Shown one piece after another: positions 53,952 through 62,568 of a stretch of DNA of 64,000 nt. The DNA comes from DATAPD01 sp036265385 (GTDB lineage: Bacteria > Acidobacteriota > Terriglobia > Terriglobales > Acidobacteriaceae). Numbering within the stretch: the stretch's first letter is position 1; every line of letters begins with the position of its first letter. The stretch covers positions 558,001 through 622,000 of the forward strand of contig DATAPD010000015.1 in assembly GCA_036265385.1 (NCBI GenBank), given 5' to 3'. Under the pieces are notes generated by a model. It saw nothing but the letters and a program-made list of their open reading frames with translations, did not search any database and had not been told where the DNA came from. The translations under genes were made by a program, and so were the position numbers.

Positions 53952-55024
53952 CGATGAGAACATCCTTCATCGGCGAACATGGCTTCGGGTCTTCGCATCG
54001 ATCTGTAGAATCCGGAGACATGCGCCTCAAGTTCTGACAACGACATATCCGCAGTCACGTGGACTCGCGGAAGTGCGAACCGGGGCATCGCGGCTCCAAA
54101 GCCGCCACCAACGTTCACGAAGGCCGCGGTATATCCCGCGCTCTCTGCAAAATTCAACTCGCGCGAACTAATGGAACCAGCGTTCCCGAAGGGATAGGCG
54201 AATGCCCACACACGTTTTCCCAGCAACAATTCCAGAGAATGCTTTGTATCCGCGATTTCTTTACGCGCGCATTCGTCCGGGGCAAGCGCCAGTACCGGAT
54301 GGGACAACGTGTGCGCCCCGATTGTCATGCCATGCGTTGCTAGTTCCTGGACTCCGCAGGATGTTGCCAGTAGAAAACGTTCTCCCTCACTAGAGCCGGG
54401 CTTTACGTCGAGGTAGCCGTCAGATCCGAGCTTATCTTGAAGTCGCTGAATGAAAATAAGGCGCTCACTGTATTCGACAGTCGAAAGCTTTTTCACCAAT
54501 TTCCACCACAGTTCTCTGCGATTTGGGAACGTCTTGGGTGGACTGTCCAAGAAGTCAGCTTCAATTTCAGAGGGTTGTGCTTTCCGCATGAGCAAATAGA
54601 GTTGTTCATACCAGAGCATTTTCGGGCTGGTTTTCAATGAGGCACCAGTCACGAAAAAAAGGCATGACAGACCTTCTCCAATCACAACTGGAAGCATAAG
54701 GGTAACGGCATTCTGCAGGCCGTCATCGCACGTGAGGAGTACAGCGCGTTTTGGCAACTTGCGACCGTCCTCCAACCATTCTCGGACAAGTTCGGGTGAC
54801 ACTATGGCATATCGCTGTTTCAGAAAACGAAGCTGCGTTCGAAACTGATCGATCGATACTAAACTGCCATCGAGCATCGAATCTCGAGAGACGTATTGGG
54901 GCGGTTTGACCCCGTGGTAAGTGATGACAGCCAACTGCCCTTCTTTGGCGAAGCTGCGCAGATACCCGGTCTCTGAAAGCACTGGGTAAACCAGGCGCTT
55001 AAGAATTGGACTGATGAACATCAT
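53948..55024 (-). CDS. Polysaccharide deacetylase (CE4/NodB-like)
   Basis: A 358-residue CE4-type deacetylase. Motif 1 is TCDDGLQN (usual TFDDG with Cys for Phe), motif 2 is HTLSHPVL (HxxxH), motif 3 is FAYPFGNAG. The N-terminal LAVITYHGVKPP is usual for the family. Likely cytoplasmic or membrane-near, removing N-acetyl groups from a sugar in the repeat unit or from a precursor. It lies 61 nt downstream of the neuD-like gene and is followed by the methyltransferase with an ATGA overlap. Confidence 0.85.
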   Translation of the reverse strand: MMFISPILKRLVYPVLSETGYLRSFAKEGQLAVITYHGVKPPQYVSRDSMLDGSLVSIDQFRTQLRFLKQRYAIVSPELVREWLEDGRKLPKRAVLLTCDDGLQNAVTLMLPVVIGEGLSCLFFVTGASLKTSPKMLWYEQLYLLMRKAQPSEIEADFLDSPPKTFPNRRELWWKLVKKLSTVEYSERLIFIQRLQDKLGSDGYLDVKPGSSEGERFLLATSCGVQELATHGMTIGAHTLSHPVLALAPDECARKEIADTKHSLELLLGKRVWAFAYPFGNAGSISSRELNFAESAGYTAAFVNVGGGFGAAMPRFALPRVHVTADMSLSELEAHVSGFYRSMRRPEAMFADEGCSHR

Positions 55025-55085
55025 CGAGAAATCATGATCATTGGCGAAGTCTAGCGCAACGGTCCTGAAACTCGCGCTATTTTCG

Positions 55086-55742
55086 TCATGGTCTCTGCGC
55101 GATTATGCGGCATGGGACGCCAACTGCAGTGCTGTTCGACGGGATATCTTTATTCACAACCGCTCCGGCGCCAATCACGGACCAAGCTCCCACTCGACGC
55201 TGAGGAAGCACGCAAGCACCTGTCCCGAGTTCGACCCCGGTCTCCAATATCGACCCTCCGGACAAATTGCACCCCGACGCAATCAGGCAGAAATCCTTCA
55301 CAACGACATCGTGGGTAATTGAGCAATTGAGATAGATGATGACGTGGGATCCAACGGTTGAGTCCGTTGTGAATTCTGTTCCTGCCATGATTACAGTGCC
55401 AACACCGCAGCGAACCGAGTCCGGCAGGTGCACTCCGGGATGAACAATCGTAGAAAACTGACAACCCATATCCAAAAGCTTACATGTTACGATCGATCGT
55501 GCCATCGGGTTACCGATAGCACAGACATACCGCAGGTTTTCGGTTTTGTTTGCCTTGCACCAATCGTCGCTGCCAAGGACTGGAACGCCCGCGATCTGAG
55601 TTCCAGCCAGACTTGGATTCGAATCCAAAAAACCTAATACCTCCGCCTCAGGACTCACAAGATTGCAGGCCCGGACCATGGCAAGAACTTCTCGTCCCAG
55701 TCCTCCGGCGCCCACGATGACCAGTTTCGCGATCTGATTCAT
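55086..55742 (-). CDS. NeuD-like sugar O/N-acetyltransferase (LbH fold)
   Basis: A 218-residue protein with an N-terminal Rossmann-like part (LVIVGAGGLGREVLAMV) and a left-handed beta-helix C-terminus: IVHPGVHLPDSVRCG, MAGTEFTTDSTVGSHVIIYL, ASGCNLSGGSILETGVELG and VIGAGAVVNKDIPSNS. The NeuD/PglD family acetylates sugars at C4 or C5/C7 amines. In this operon it best fits the 4-N-acetyltransfer (LegH) step of legionaminic acid synthesis. It begins 4 nt after the legG stop, a strong operon signal. Confidence 0.85.
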   Translation of the reverse strand: MNQIAKLVIVGAGGLGREVLAMVRACNLVSPEAEVLGFLDSNPSLAGTQIAGVPVLGSDDWCKANKTENLRYVCAIGNPMARSIVTCKLLDMGCQFSTIVHPGVHLPDSVRCGVGTVIMAGTEFTTDSTVGSHVIIYLNCSITHDVVVKDFCLIASGCNLSGGSILETGVELGTGACVLPQRRVGAWSVIGAGAVVNKDIPSNSTAVGVPCRIIAQRP

Positions 55743-55746
55743 GTCG

Positions 55747-56904
55747 TCATCCTACTAGTTGGTCCACGAACTTCTTCATGAGTAGATCTGGTCCAAGCTT
55801 CACATTTTTCAGCACCGCCAAAATCTTCGCTGCTGCGCTACCATCCCCATACGGATTTCTTAGGTTCCTTAACTTTTCTCGAAACTCTGGCGAGAGTGCC
55901 TTCTGTATTCCACGCGCGATTTCCTCGCGCGAACCGTCAACATCGATCACGTTAGACGCACGAATTCGTCCAGCTTGACGAGATCCCACGTTCACCACCG
56001 GTAACCGAAAGCTCGCTGCCTCGATGATCCCGCTGCTGGAGTTTCCTACCATTGCCGCTGCGTATTTTTGAACGTTGTGATATCGGCGATGGCCGAGATT
56101 CTGCAGAAGCCGGGCATTATCGTGCGTCCTAACAAATTCCTTCACCAATTCAATTACCCGATCGTTGTCCGAATCGGCGTTCGGATAGGTAAACAGCAGG
56201 GAGCAGTCGCTAGCCTCAACTGCTGCTAGTAGGTTCGAAACTTGCTCGGACGAATGTCCGTCAAGCGTGACTGGGTGATAGGTAATCAAAAGTGTGCGGG
56301 AGAGATCCAATCCAAACTCCGCATCAAGTTTGGCTTTTTCGATAGTCTCAACCATCATTATGGAGTCAATCGCGGGGGATCCAGTGTTGTGAATACGCCA
56401 TGGCTCCTCCCCCATTTGTCTGATCCTTTGCGCATACCTGTCTGAGGCAGCAAAATGAATGTGGCTCAGCTTCGTGATCGCATGACGCATAGCATCATCG
56501 ATTGCCCCATATGTAAGTTCGCCACCATGGAGATGCGCTATAGGGATTCTTAAGGGAAGCGCTGCGATGGCAGCTGCAAACGTCTCATAACGGTCTCCGA
56601 GAAGCAGGAGCAGATCAGGCTTGATCTGCTGCAACTCAGCCGCGAATCCTTCGATACCAGCGCCAATCGCCCGCGCAACGTCCAGCCTGGAGTCTCCCGC
56701 CATTTTGATCGGCACGCGCGATGCGATCGCAAAGCCATCTCGCTCAATCTCTTCAACTGTATTGCCGAACTTCGGGTCGAGATGAGCGGCAGCCACAATC
56801 AATTGCAGATCCATCGCATCATCAACGCGCAGTGCTTTCAAAATCGGATAGAGGATGCCGTAATCAGATCTTGCGACCGTTACGACCGCAATCCTCAAAG
56901 TCAT
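55747..56904 (-). CDS. legG: NDP-sugar 2-epimerase/hydrolase (NeuC/LegG family)
   Basis: A 385-residue GT-B-like epimerase that hydrolyses a nucleotide N-acetylated amino sugar to give the free mannosamine-configured sugar. Motifs include VVTVARSDYGILYPILKAL, LLLLGDRYETFAAAIAA, HLHGGELTYGAIDDAMRHAI, YHPVTLDGHSSEQ, and SSSGIIEAASFRLPVVNVGSRQ. ATG 56904 is fixed by an ATGA overlap with the legI stop, rejecting an in-frame start 75 nt upstream inside legI. NeuC (UDP-GlcNAc) and LegG (6-deoxy-diacetamido) cannot be split by motif alone; neighbours favour LegG. Confidence 0.85.
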   Translation of the reverse strand: MTLRIAVVTVARSDYGILYPILKALRVDDAMDLQLIVAAAHLDPKFGNTVEEIERDGFAIASRVPIKMAGDSRLDVARAIGAGIEGFAAELQQIKPDLLLLLGDRYETFAAAIAALPLRIPIAHLHGGELTYGAIDDAMRHAITKLSHIHFAASDRYAQRIRQMGEEPWRIHNTGSPAIDSIMMVETIEKAKLDAEFGLDLSRTLLITYHPVTLDGHSSEQVSNLLAAVEASDCSLLFTYPNADSDNDRVIELVKEFVRTHDNARLLQNLGHRRYHNVQKYAAAMVGNSSSGIIEAASFRLPVVNVGSRQAGRIRASNVIDVDGSREEIARGIQKALSPEFREKLRNLRNPYGDGSAAAKILAVLKNVKLGPDLLMKKFVDQLVG

Positions 56905-57950
56905 GCCAGATCTCCGATGGAAATCAGCGTATCGAATGGTATTTCGCGAACCGTCTTCTTCCCCAAGAGCGTTTCCCACAATGCTGGAGAAACTCCGGTA
57001 CCAGGCCTCTTAAAGGCAAGCATGTCGCGTGTAACAATCGCACCTTTTGGAATCGTGCGCGCGGCGACGATACTGCGTCGAGCGACATCTCGAACGTTGG
57101 CTTCGCTCTGTGTTGGGCGCTTCACCCCATCCCCAAATGCAATCTCCACAGAACGGATCGAACGCACCATGTGTTTGAACTCGGCCGGCAAAAGTGAAGC
57201 GCGATGATCAGGACCCGGGAGATCGCGATCGAGAGTAAGATGCTTTTCAATCAGGTTCGCGCCAAGTGCGGTTGCAGCAACCGCCAATTCCTCACCCAGC
57301 GAGTGGTCGCTGAAGCCCACTGGAACATCAAACTGATCTTTTAGCGTTTTGATCGCCCGAAGATTCGCAGCCTCCGGATCGCTCGGATAACTCGACACAC
57401 AGTGAAAGAGAGCTAGTTGTGAACAGCCCGACGCAAAAAGCATGGTGACGGCTGCCTTCACTTCTTCGAGATAAGACATGCCAGTAGACAAGAGCACAGG
57501 TTTACGCTTGTTGCCGATGTAGGAGAGCAATGGCAGGTCTGTGAGATCACCCGAGCCTACTTTAAATGCTGGAACTCCAACCGCATCCAAAAAGTCCACG
57601 CTGACCTCGTCGAATGCAGTCGAAAGGAAAATGATCTGATGATCCGCCGCATGCTGAGCCAGCTCTCGAGTCATGGCCTCTGACATTTCGAGCCGCTTGA
57701 CCATCTCTAACTGGCCTTCGTAATCGCCAGTCGTTGCGCTCTGGTACTTTGCCTTGGGTGCAGCTGCTGAAATCAGTTCCGACGCTTTGAAGTTTTGGAA
57801 TTTGACAGCGTCCGCGCCTGCCTCAGCGGCAGCCTCAACCAAACGCTTCGCAAGGGAAAGATCCCCGTTGTGGTTCACTCCTGCTTCAGCAATCACGAAG
57901 CATCGCTCTCCCTCGCCAATCTTCTTCCCGCCGATTTCAACCGTTTTCAT
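56901..57950 (-). CDS. legI: Nonulosonic acid synthase (NeuB/LegI family)
   Basis: Condenses an N-acetyl-hexosamine with phosphoenolpyruvate to form a nine-carbon sialic-acid-type sugar. The 349 residues comprise a TIM barrel (VIAEAGVNHNGDLSLAKRL, KFQNFKASELISA, GFSDHSLGEE, LIEKHLTLDRDLPGPDH, SGDLTDLPLLSYIG) and a C-terminal SAF/antifreeze-like domain (VREIPFDTLIS). The residue pattern fits NeuB in general. It is first in a leftward operon legI-legG-neuD. Start ATG 57950 is taken in place of an upstream TTG. It is divergent, across 184 nt, from ptmE. Confidence 0.9.
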   Translation of the reverse strand: MKTVEIGGKKIGEGERCFVIAEAGVNHNGDLSLAKRLVEAAAEAGADAVKFQNFKASELISAAAPKAKYQSATTGDYEGQLEMVKRLEMSEAMTRELAQHAADHQIIFLSTAFDEVSVDFLDAVGVPAFKVGSGDLTDLPLLSYIGNKRKPVLLSTGMSYLEEVKAAVTMLFASGCSQLALFHCVSSYPSDPEAANLRAIKTLKDQFDVPVGFSDHSLGEELAVAATALGANLIEKHLTLDRDLPGPDHRASLLPAEFKHMVRSIRSVEIAFGDGVKRPTQSEANVRDVARRSIVAARTIPKGAIVTRDMLAFKRPGTGVSPALWETLLGKKTVREIPFDTLISIGDLA

Positions 57951-58134
57951 TTGCAATGCCCAACACCGAAGTTTTCGAGCACCATGATTACGATGCCTCG
58001 TTATTGAAGCACGCTCGAAGCTGGACGCAGCGGCTCGTCATCGGGAGTCCAAGTGATAATATCTACTGGAATTTATCTCTTTTTTCTACCAAAGAAGTTG
58101 CTCGAAAGTAGCGAGTGGCGGTGTCGACCAACTG

Positions 58135-59205
58135 ATGCGAAGTGTCGAAAAGTTCTTCACGAGTAAGAATGCCAGTTTGCGCGCGGTTATGGCTTGTATT
58201 GACCGAGGCGCAAAGGGAATCGCTCTGGTCGTTGATCAACACAAAAGACTTATAGCTACCCTCACCGATGGGGACTTACGACGCGCTGTGTTGGATGGCT
58301 TCGTTCTCGACCAACCTGTAGCGGACCTCCTCGGCAAACTTGAGTCACAGAAAAAAACAGAGCCTGTGACACTTCCACAGGGGAGCAGCAAAGAAACCAT
58401 CCTTCAAGAGATGCAAACAAAAGCAATACGACAGATCCCGTTGATAAGCATGAACGGAGAAGTGACCGATCTAGCGGTTCTGGACGAACTTGTCAGCCAG
58501 CCTGACACACCGGTTCATGCGGTCGTGATGGCCGGCGGATATGGAAAGCGGTTGATGCCGCTTACCGAGACCACCCCGAAACCGATGCTTCGAGTGGGAG
58601 AGAGGCCTCTGATCGAACGGCTCGTTCAGCAACTCAAGCAGGCTGGTGTGGCTAGGGTCAACATAAGTACTCACTACAAGGCGGAACAGATCGCAAGCCA
58701 TCTGGGGAACGGTGAAGCATTTGGCGTCGAGGTAGAATACGTTTCCGAGGAAATCCCATTAGGGACAGCCGGCGGGCTTTCTCTTGTATCCGGGGACGAT
58801 CCGCTTCTGGTGATAAACGGCGACATTCTCACTGCCCTCGATTTTCGCGCGCTGCTCAATTTCCATTTCGAGCACGGTGCTGATATGACGGTGGCAGTGC
58901 GCGAGTATGGATTCGATGTGCCCTACGGCGTGGTTGAAACTGATGGACTCCATGTAACATCAATCACTGAAAAGCCTTCCGTGAAGTTTTTCGTCAACGC
59001 CGGAATCTACCTGATCTCCGCATCAGCCCGGGGTTTGATTCCAACGGGCCAACACTTCGACATGCCAGAACTTATCCAGACCGTGGTTCACAGCGGCGGT
59101 CGAGTGATCAGCTTTCCTATTTGGGAATACTGGCTCGACATCGGACGGCAAGAAGATCTCGAACGGGCGCAAGAGGATATTCGCCATATCGGAGAAGGCG
59201 CGTGA
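58135..59205 (+). CDS. ptmE: CBS-domain sugar-1-phosphate nucleotidyltransferase (PtmE-like)
   Basis: A 356-residue protein. Residues about 1-115 are two CBS repeats (VDQHKRLIATLTDGDLRRAVL and LISMNGEVTDLAVLDEL). Residues about 127-350 form a nucleotidyltransferase: VVMAGGYGKRLMPLTETTPKP (GxGxR and PKP), LLVINGDILTALDF, ITEKPSVKFFVNAGIYL. This is the architecture of PtmE, the glucosamine-1-phosphate guanylyltransferase that begins the GDP-based legionaminic acid pathway. UDP or other sugars are not excluded. Stop overlaps the legB start (GTGA), and the CBS part may bind an adenosyl ligand. Confidence 0.88.
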   Translation: MRSVEKFFTSKNASLRAVMACIDRGAKGIALVVDQHKRLIATLTDGDLRRAVLDGFVLDQPVADLLGKLESQKKTEPVTLPQGSSKETILQEMQTKAIRQIPLISMNGEVTDLAVLDELVSQPDTPVHAVVMAGGYGKRLMPLTETTPKPMLRVGERPLIERLVQQLKQAGVARVNISTHYKAEQIASHLGNGEAFGVEVEYVSEEIPLGTAGGLSLVSGDDPLLVINGDILTALDFRALLNFHFEHGADMTVAVREYGFDVPYGVVETDGLHVTSITEKPSVKFFVNAGIYLISASARGLIPTGQHFDMPELIQTVVHSGGRVISFPIWEYWLDIGRQEDLERAQEDIRHIGEGA

Positions 59206-60185
59206 ACTGGAAATCGCAATCGGTATTGGTTACCGGCGCAGGCGGTTTCATTGGGAGCCACCTGGCCGAGGCTCTTGTTCGCTCTGGAGCACGAACTCGT
59301 GCTCTCGTGCACTACAACAGCGCTGGCCGCGAAGGGTGGCTCGAGCACAGTGAATACCGGAGCGATTTGGATGTCGTTGCGGGTGACATCCGGGAGGTCG
59401 ACAGTGTTATCGGTGCTCTGAAAGGTGTCGACATTGTTTTTCATCTAGCAGCCCTCATTGCAATTCCTTATTCTTACCGATCGCCATCCTCCTACGTCAG
59501 TACGAATATCGTCGGTACTTTGAATATCCTGCAGGAAGCGTTACGAGCGAACGTATCGCGGCTAGTTCACACCTCGACTAGCGAGGTTTACGGTTCTGCG
59601 AAAACCATTCCGATTTCCGAAAAGCATCCCTTGCAGGGACAGTCTCCTTACTCCGCAACGAAAATCGGAGCCGACAAGTTGGCTGAGTCCTTTCATCGCT
59701 CATTCGGCCTGCCGGTGAGCATCGTTCGTCCTTTTAACACGTATGGGCCCCGGCAATCGGCTCGAGCCGTAATCCCAACAATCATGACGCAAGCACTGTC
59801 ACATGAGCCAATACGAATTGGCAACACCACGCCCACACGGGATTTCAATTTTGTTGAGGACACAGTTCGTGGATTTATTCAGAACGCCGAATCCGAAGGC
59901 TCAGTCGGACAGGTGATCAACCTCGGTACTGGAACCGAAACGTCTATTGGCGAACTCGCGAGGATTATCTGTTCCTTGGCTGGATGCGAATGCCACATTG
60001 TCCAAGAACCCCAACGTATTCGACCCGTGGACAGCGAAGTGGACCGTTTGCTTGCAGACAACCGAGTTGCAGAGCAAGTTTTGGGATGGCGGCCAGAAGT
60101 CCGCCTTCAGGATGGTTTGAAGCAAACAATGAACTGGGTGCGCGACAACTTAAAAAGTTATCGGCCCGAAGTGTACACAGTTTAA
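59202..60185 (+). CDS. legB: NDP-N-acetylglucosamine 4,6-dehydratase (LegB-like, SDR)
   Basis: A 327-residue extended SDR. It has VLVTGAGGFIGSHLAEALV (GxxGxxG), AGDIREVDSV, a catalytic Thr-x-Tyr region VHTSTSEVYGSA, and SPYSATKIGADKLAESF (YxxxK). PFNTYGPRQS, RDFNFVEDTVRGF and NLGTGTETSI follow. This pattern matches LegB, GDP-GlcNAc 4,6-dehydratase. Start is GTG 59202, set by the GTGA overlap with ptmE; an in-frame start 81 nt upstream is within ptmE. Its stop is 15 nt before legC. Confidence 0.87.
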   Translation: MNWKSQSVLVTGAGGFIGSHLAEALVRSGARTRALVHYNSAGREGWLEHSEYRSDLDVVAGDIREVDSVIGALKGVDIVFHLAALIAIPYSYRSPSSYVSTNIVGTLNILQEALRANVSRLVHTSTSEVYGSAKTIPISEKHPLQGQSPYSATKIGADKLAESFHRSFGLPVSIVRPFNTYGPRQSARAVIPTIMTQALSHEPIRIGNTTPTRDFNFVEDTVRGFIQNAESEGSVGQVINLGTGTETSIGELARIICSLAGCECHIVQEPQRIRPVDSEVDRLLADNRVAEQVLGWRPEVRLQDGLKQTMNWVRDNLKSYRPEVYTV

Positions 60186-60200
60186 GCGACGGAACTCGCA

Positions 60201-61382
60201 ATGGCGAACACCAGCACAGCAACGAAGTTCATCCCTCTGTCAGTGCCGGAGATTCGCGGCAACGAGTGGTCCTACGTGAAAGAGTGTCTCGATACCGGAT
60301 GGGTTTCGTCCGTGGGAGAATACGTCAATCGGTTCGAGTGTTCCATCGCGAAAAAAGTGCGTGCTCAGTCAGGAGTGGCCACAAGTAGCGGAACCTCTGC
60401 ACTTCATATCGCACTTCTTGTAAGCGGAGTCCAGCCCGATGATGAAGTTTTAGTCTCAACTCTTACTTTCATTGCCCCGGTTAATGCAATCCGGTATGCC
60501 GGCGCATGGCCGGTGCTGATGGATGCCGAACCCAACTTTTGGCAGATCAATCCAGACAAGGTTGCGGATTTCTTGAAGAAGAACTGCCGATTCACGAACG
60601 GAGAGCTCCGGAATCGAGCTAGCGGCAGACGCATACGAGCGGTCATGCCGGTTCACATTCTTGGACACCCAGTCGACCTCGATCCGATTCGCGTCATCGC
60701 GAGGGAATTTGATTTATCAGTGATTGAAGATGCGACAGAGTGTCTGGGGGCGACTTATCGAGGCAATAGAATTGGTGCGACCAGCGAGATCGCATGCTTC
60801 AGTTTCAACGGAAATAAGATCATAACCACCGGCGGTGGTGGCGCTATAGTCACCTCCAATGCTCAATGGGCCGATAGGGCTCGATATCTCACAACTCAAG
60901 CCAAGGACGATCCCGTCGAGTTTGTGCACGGTACAGTTGGTTACAACTATCGATTAACGAACATTCAAGCTGCTTTGGGATGCGCTCAACTGGAGAAGCT
61001 TGACGAATTTATCGAGAAGAAGAGATCGATCGCGTCGCGGTATGAGGACGGCTTTCGAAACATAGCAGGCGTTACACTGATGCGCCAAGCGGCATGGGCC
61101 GAAAGCATTTTTTGGCTCTACACCATACTTATCGACGAAGCTGAATTTGGCATGGATTCCAGAACTCTTCTGAAAAAGCTGGAAGAAAGAGGTATCCAAA
61201 CGCGACCTCTTTGGCAGCCAATGCACCGTAGTCCAGTACACCGCAACCATGAATCGTTCCATTGCGAAACTGCCGATTGGATACACGCACGCGCTTTGAG
61301 TCTCCCCTGCTCTGTCGGCCTCACTGAGTCCGATCAGAATTTAGTGATCCAAACGGTGCTGGAGTTGGGAAAGCAGGGCTAG
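60201..61382 (+). CDS. legC: PLP-dependent aminotransferase (LegC-like, DegT/DnrJ family)
   Basis: Transfers an amino group to the 4-keto sugar made by LegB. The 393 residues are a DegT/DnrJ/EryC1 aminotransferase: PLSVPEIRGNEWSYVKEC, ATSSGTSALHIAL for phosphate binding, VIEDATECLGATYRG (Asp that holds the pyridine ring), and FSFNGNKIITTGGGG with the catalytic Lys. Compared with ordinary PseC-like enzymes there is an insertion FTNGELRNRASGRRIRAV before the MPVHILGHPVDLD motif, which is typical of the LegC subgroup. It is the third gene of the rightward operon. Confidence 0.87.
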   Translation: MANTSTATKFIPLSVPEIRGNEWSYVKECLDTGWVSSVGEYVNRFECSIAKKVRAQSGVATSSGTSALHIALLVSGVQPDDEVLVSTLTFIAPVNAIRYAGAWPVLMDAEPNFWQINPDKVADFLKKNCRFTNGELRNRASGRRIRAVMPVHILGHPVDLDPIRVIAREFDLSVIEDATECLGATYRGNRIGATSEIACFSFNGNKIITTGGGGAIVTSNAQWADRARYLTTQAKDDPVEFVHGTVGYNYRLTNIQAALGCAQLEKLDEFIEKKRSIASRYEDGFRNIAGVTLMRQAAWAESIFWLYTILIDEAEFGMDSRTLLKKLEERGIQTRPLWQPMHRSPVHRNHESFHCETADWIHARALSLPCSVGLTESDQNLVIQTVLELGKQG

Positions 61383-61435
61383 TAAAGGTCCTGACTCTCG
61401 ACCTCCACATCGAGTCAGCAGCACGCTAAGATCCC

Positions 61436-62536
61436 ATGGCCGTACACGTTTTTGTTCCACGATGGATGGATCGGAACGATATCAATGCGCAGAATTCAAA
61501 CGCGCGTGCGCTCTTGTCGCGATTCAATCGCCAAGATGCGTCCTGGACTGCAGTTTGTAGCGAACGACCCGACTTCCCAATCCAGGCGAACGGCGTCCGC
61601 ACCATCCGTCTTTCCCGTACTCGGCTTTGGCAAGCTCGCCTCGCTCTCGCGTATCAGTCCCGATATGACGCCATCTTCTATCCAGGGCCGCACTGGGCCG
61701 ATAAGCTTGGCATCCAGGCCAGAAGCCTTACTCGAGCTCGAAAACCGCTAATCCTTACAATCGAGGGAATCGTAGCAAACATAGAAACAGTTGATCGTTT
61801 CTCCGCTCTGACGGGCCACCCCGTCTACGCACAACCAGGCACCGAACAATACGTTAAGCGGCTTCGATGGCTCTACAAACGTGCGGATCACATTATTGCC
61901 ATCAGCCCATTCTTGGCCCGATTTGCCAACTTTTGTTACGGCGATAAAGTATCTTGTCTCCCGCTAGGCATTGATCGCAGTATCTTCCACAGTGTAGGAA
62001 GCCAACGGCCTCGCCGCTGCCGTGTCGTGGGTTGCGGCAGCATCAAGGCATCCAAAAATCCGCAGGCTTTTCTTGAACTAGCCGCGCGTCTTACGGAAGC
62101 AGACTTCATCTGGTTTGGAGACGGAGAGCTGCTTCCGACGCTCAATGACGAAGCGCGTCGAAGACGGCTCAATAATCTTCGATTCACTAAAGCTGTTTCG
62201 CCCCAAGTACTCGCCGACGAATTTCGGCGCTCATCCATTTTTGTCTTACCATCTCGAGCCGAGGGGGTTCCCAAGGTGACGCAGGAAGCCGCGGCATGTG
62301 GTCTGCCCGTTGTTTTGTATGGATATTTCGAGGCGCCCAGTATCGTGCATGAACACAATGGTTTTGTGTCGTGGTCAGACGAGCAATTTGCTGCTTACGT
62401 AACTTCCTTGGTGCAAAATCCTCAACTCAGAAGTGAGATGGGGCAGCGTGGAGAAGAGATGGCTGCGCAATGGGATTGGAACAAAATCGCACCGCAATGG
62501 GAGTCACTCATTATTCGCTTGGCATCATCCGCTTAG
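61436..62536 (+). CDS. GT4-family glycosyltransferase
   Basis: GT-B transferase of 366 residues following legC by 53 nt on the same strand. Donor-domain motifs are CGSIKASKNPQAFLELA, FIWFGDGELLPTL and LPSRAEGVPKVTQEAAACGL (Glu-x7-Glu-like). The acceptor domain has LPLGIDRSIFHSVG. It might add the sugar next to legionaminic acid, but the acceptor is unknown. It ends 32 nt before the convergent GT-B-like gene at the right edge. Confidence 0.82.
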   Translation: MAVHVFVPRWMDRNDINAQNSNARALLSRFNRQDASWTAVCSERPDFPIQANGVRTIRLSRTRLWQARLALAYQSRYDAIFYPGPHWADKLGIQARSLTRARKPLILTIEGIVANIETVDRFSALTGHPVYAQPGTEQYVKRLRWLYKRADHIIAISPFLARFANFCYGDKVSCLPLGIDRSIFHSVGSQRPRRCRVVGCGSIKASKNPQAFLELAARLTEADFIWFGDGELLPTLNDEARRRRLNNLRFTKAVSPQVLADEFRRSSIFVLPSRAEGVPKVTQEAAACGLPVVLYGYFEAPSIVHEHNGFVSWSDEQFAAYVTSLVQNPQLRSEMGQRGEEMAAQWDWNKIAPQWESLIIRLASSA

Positions 62537-62568
62537 TTCCCGAACCGTGGATTGATAAATTCTCTCTT

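Noticed and set aside
56905..56979. Longer N-terminus for the NeuC/LegG protein
   Set aside because: It overlaps the legI coding sequence; ATGA at 56901-56904 gives MTLRIAVVTVARSDYG, the normal family start.
55086..57950. Plain N-acetylneuraminic acid (Neu5Ac) pathway
   Set aside because: Adjacent PtmE-, LegB- and LegC-like genes are not needed for Neu5Ac and fit legionaminic acid better; the sugar is still an inference.
57951..58134. A sigma-70 promoter in the legI/ptmE divergent region
   Set aside because: A TAATAT-like -10 near 58047 has no convincing -35 partner on either strand.
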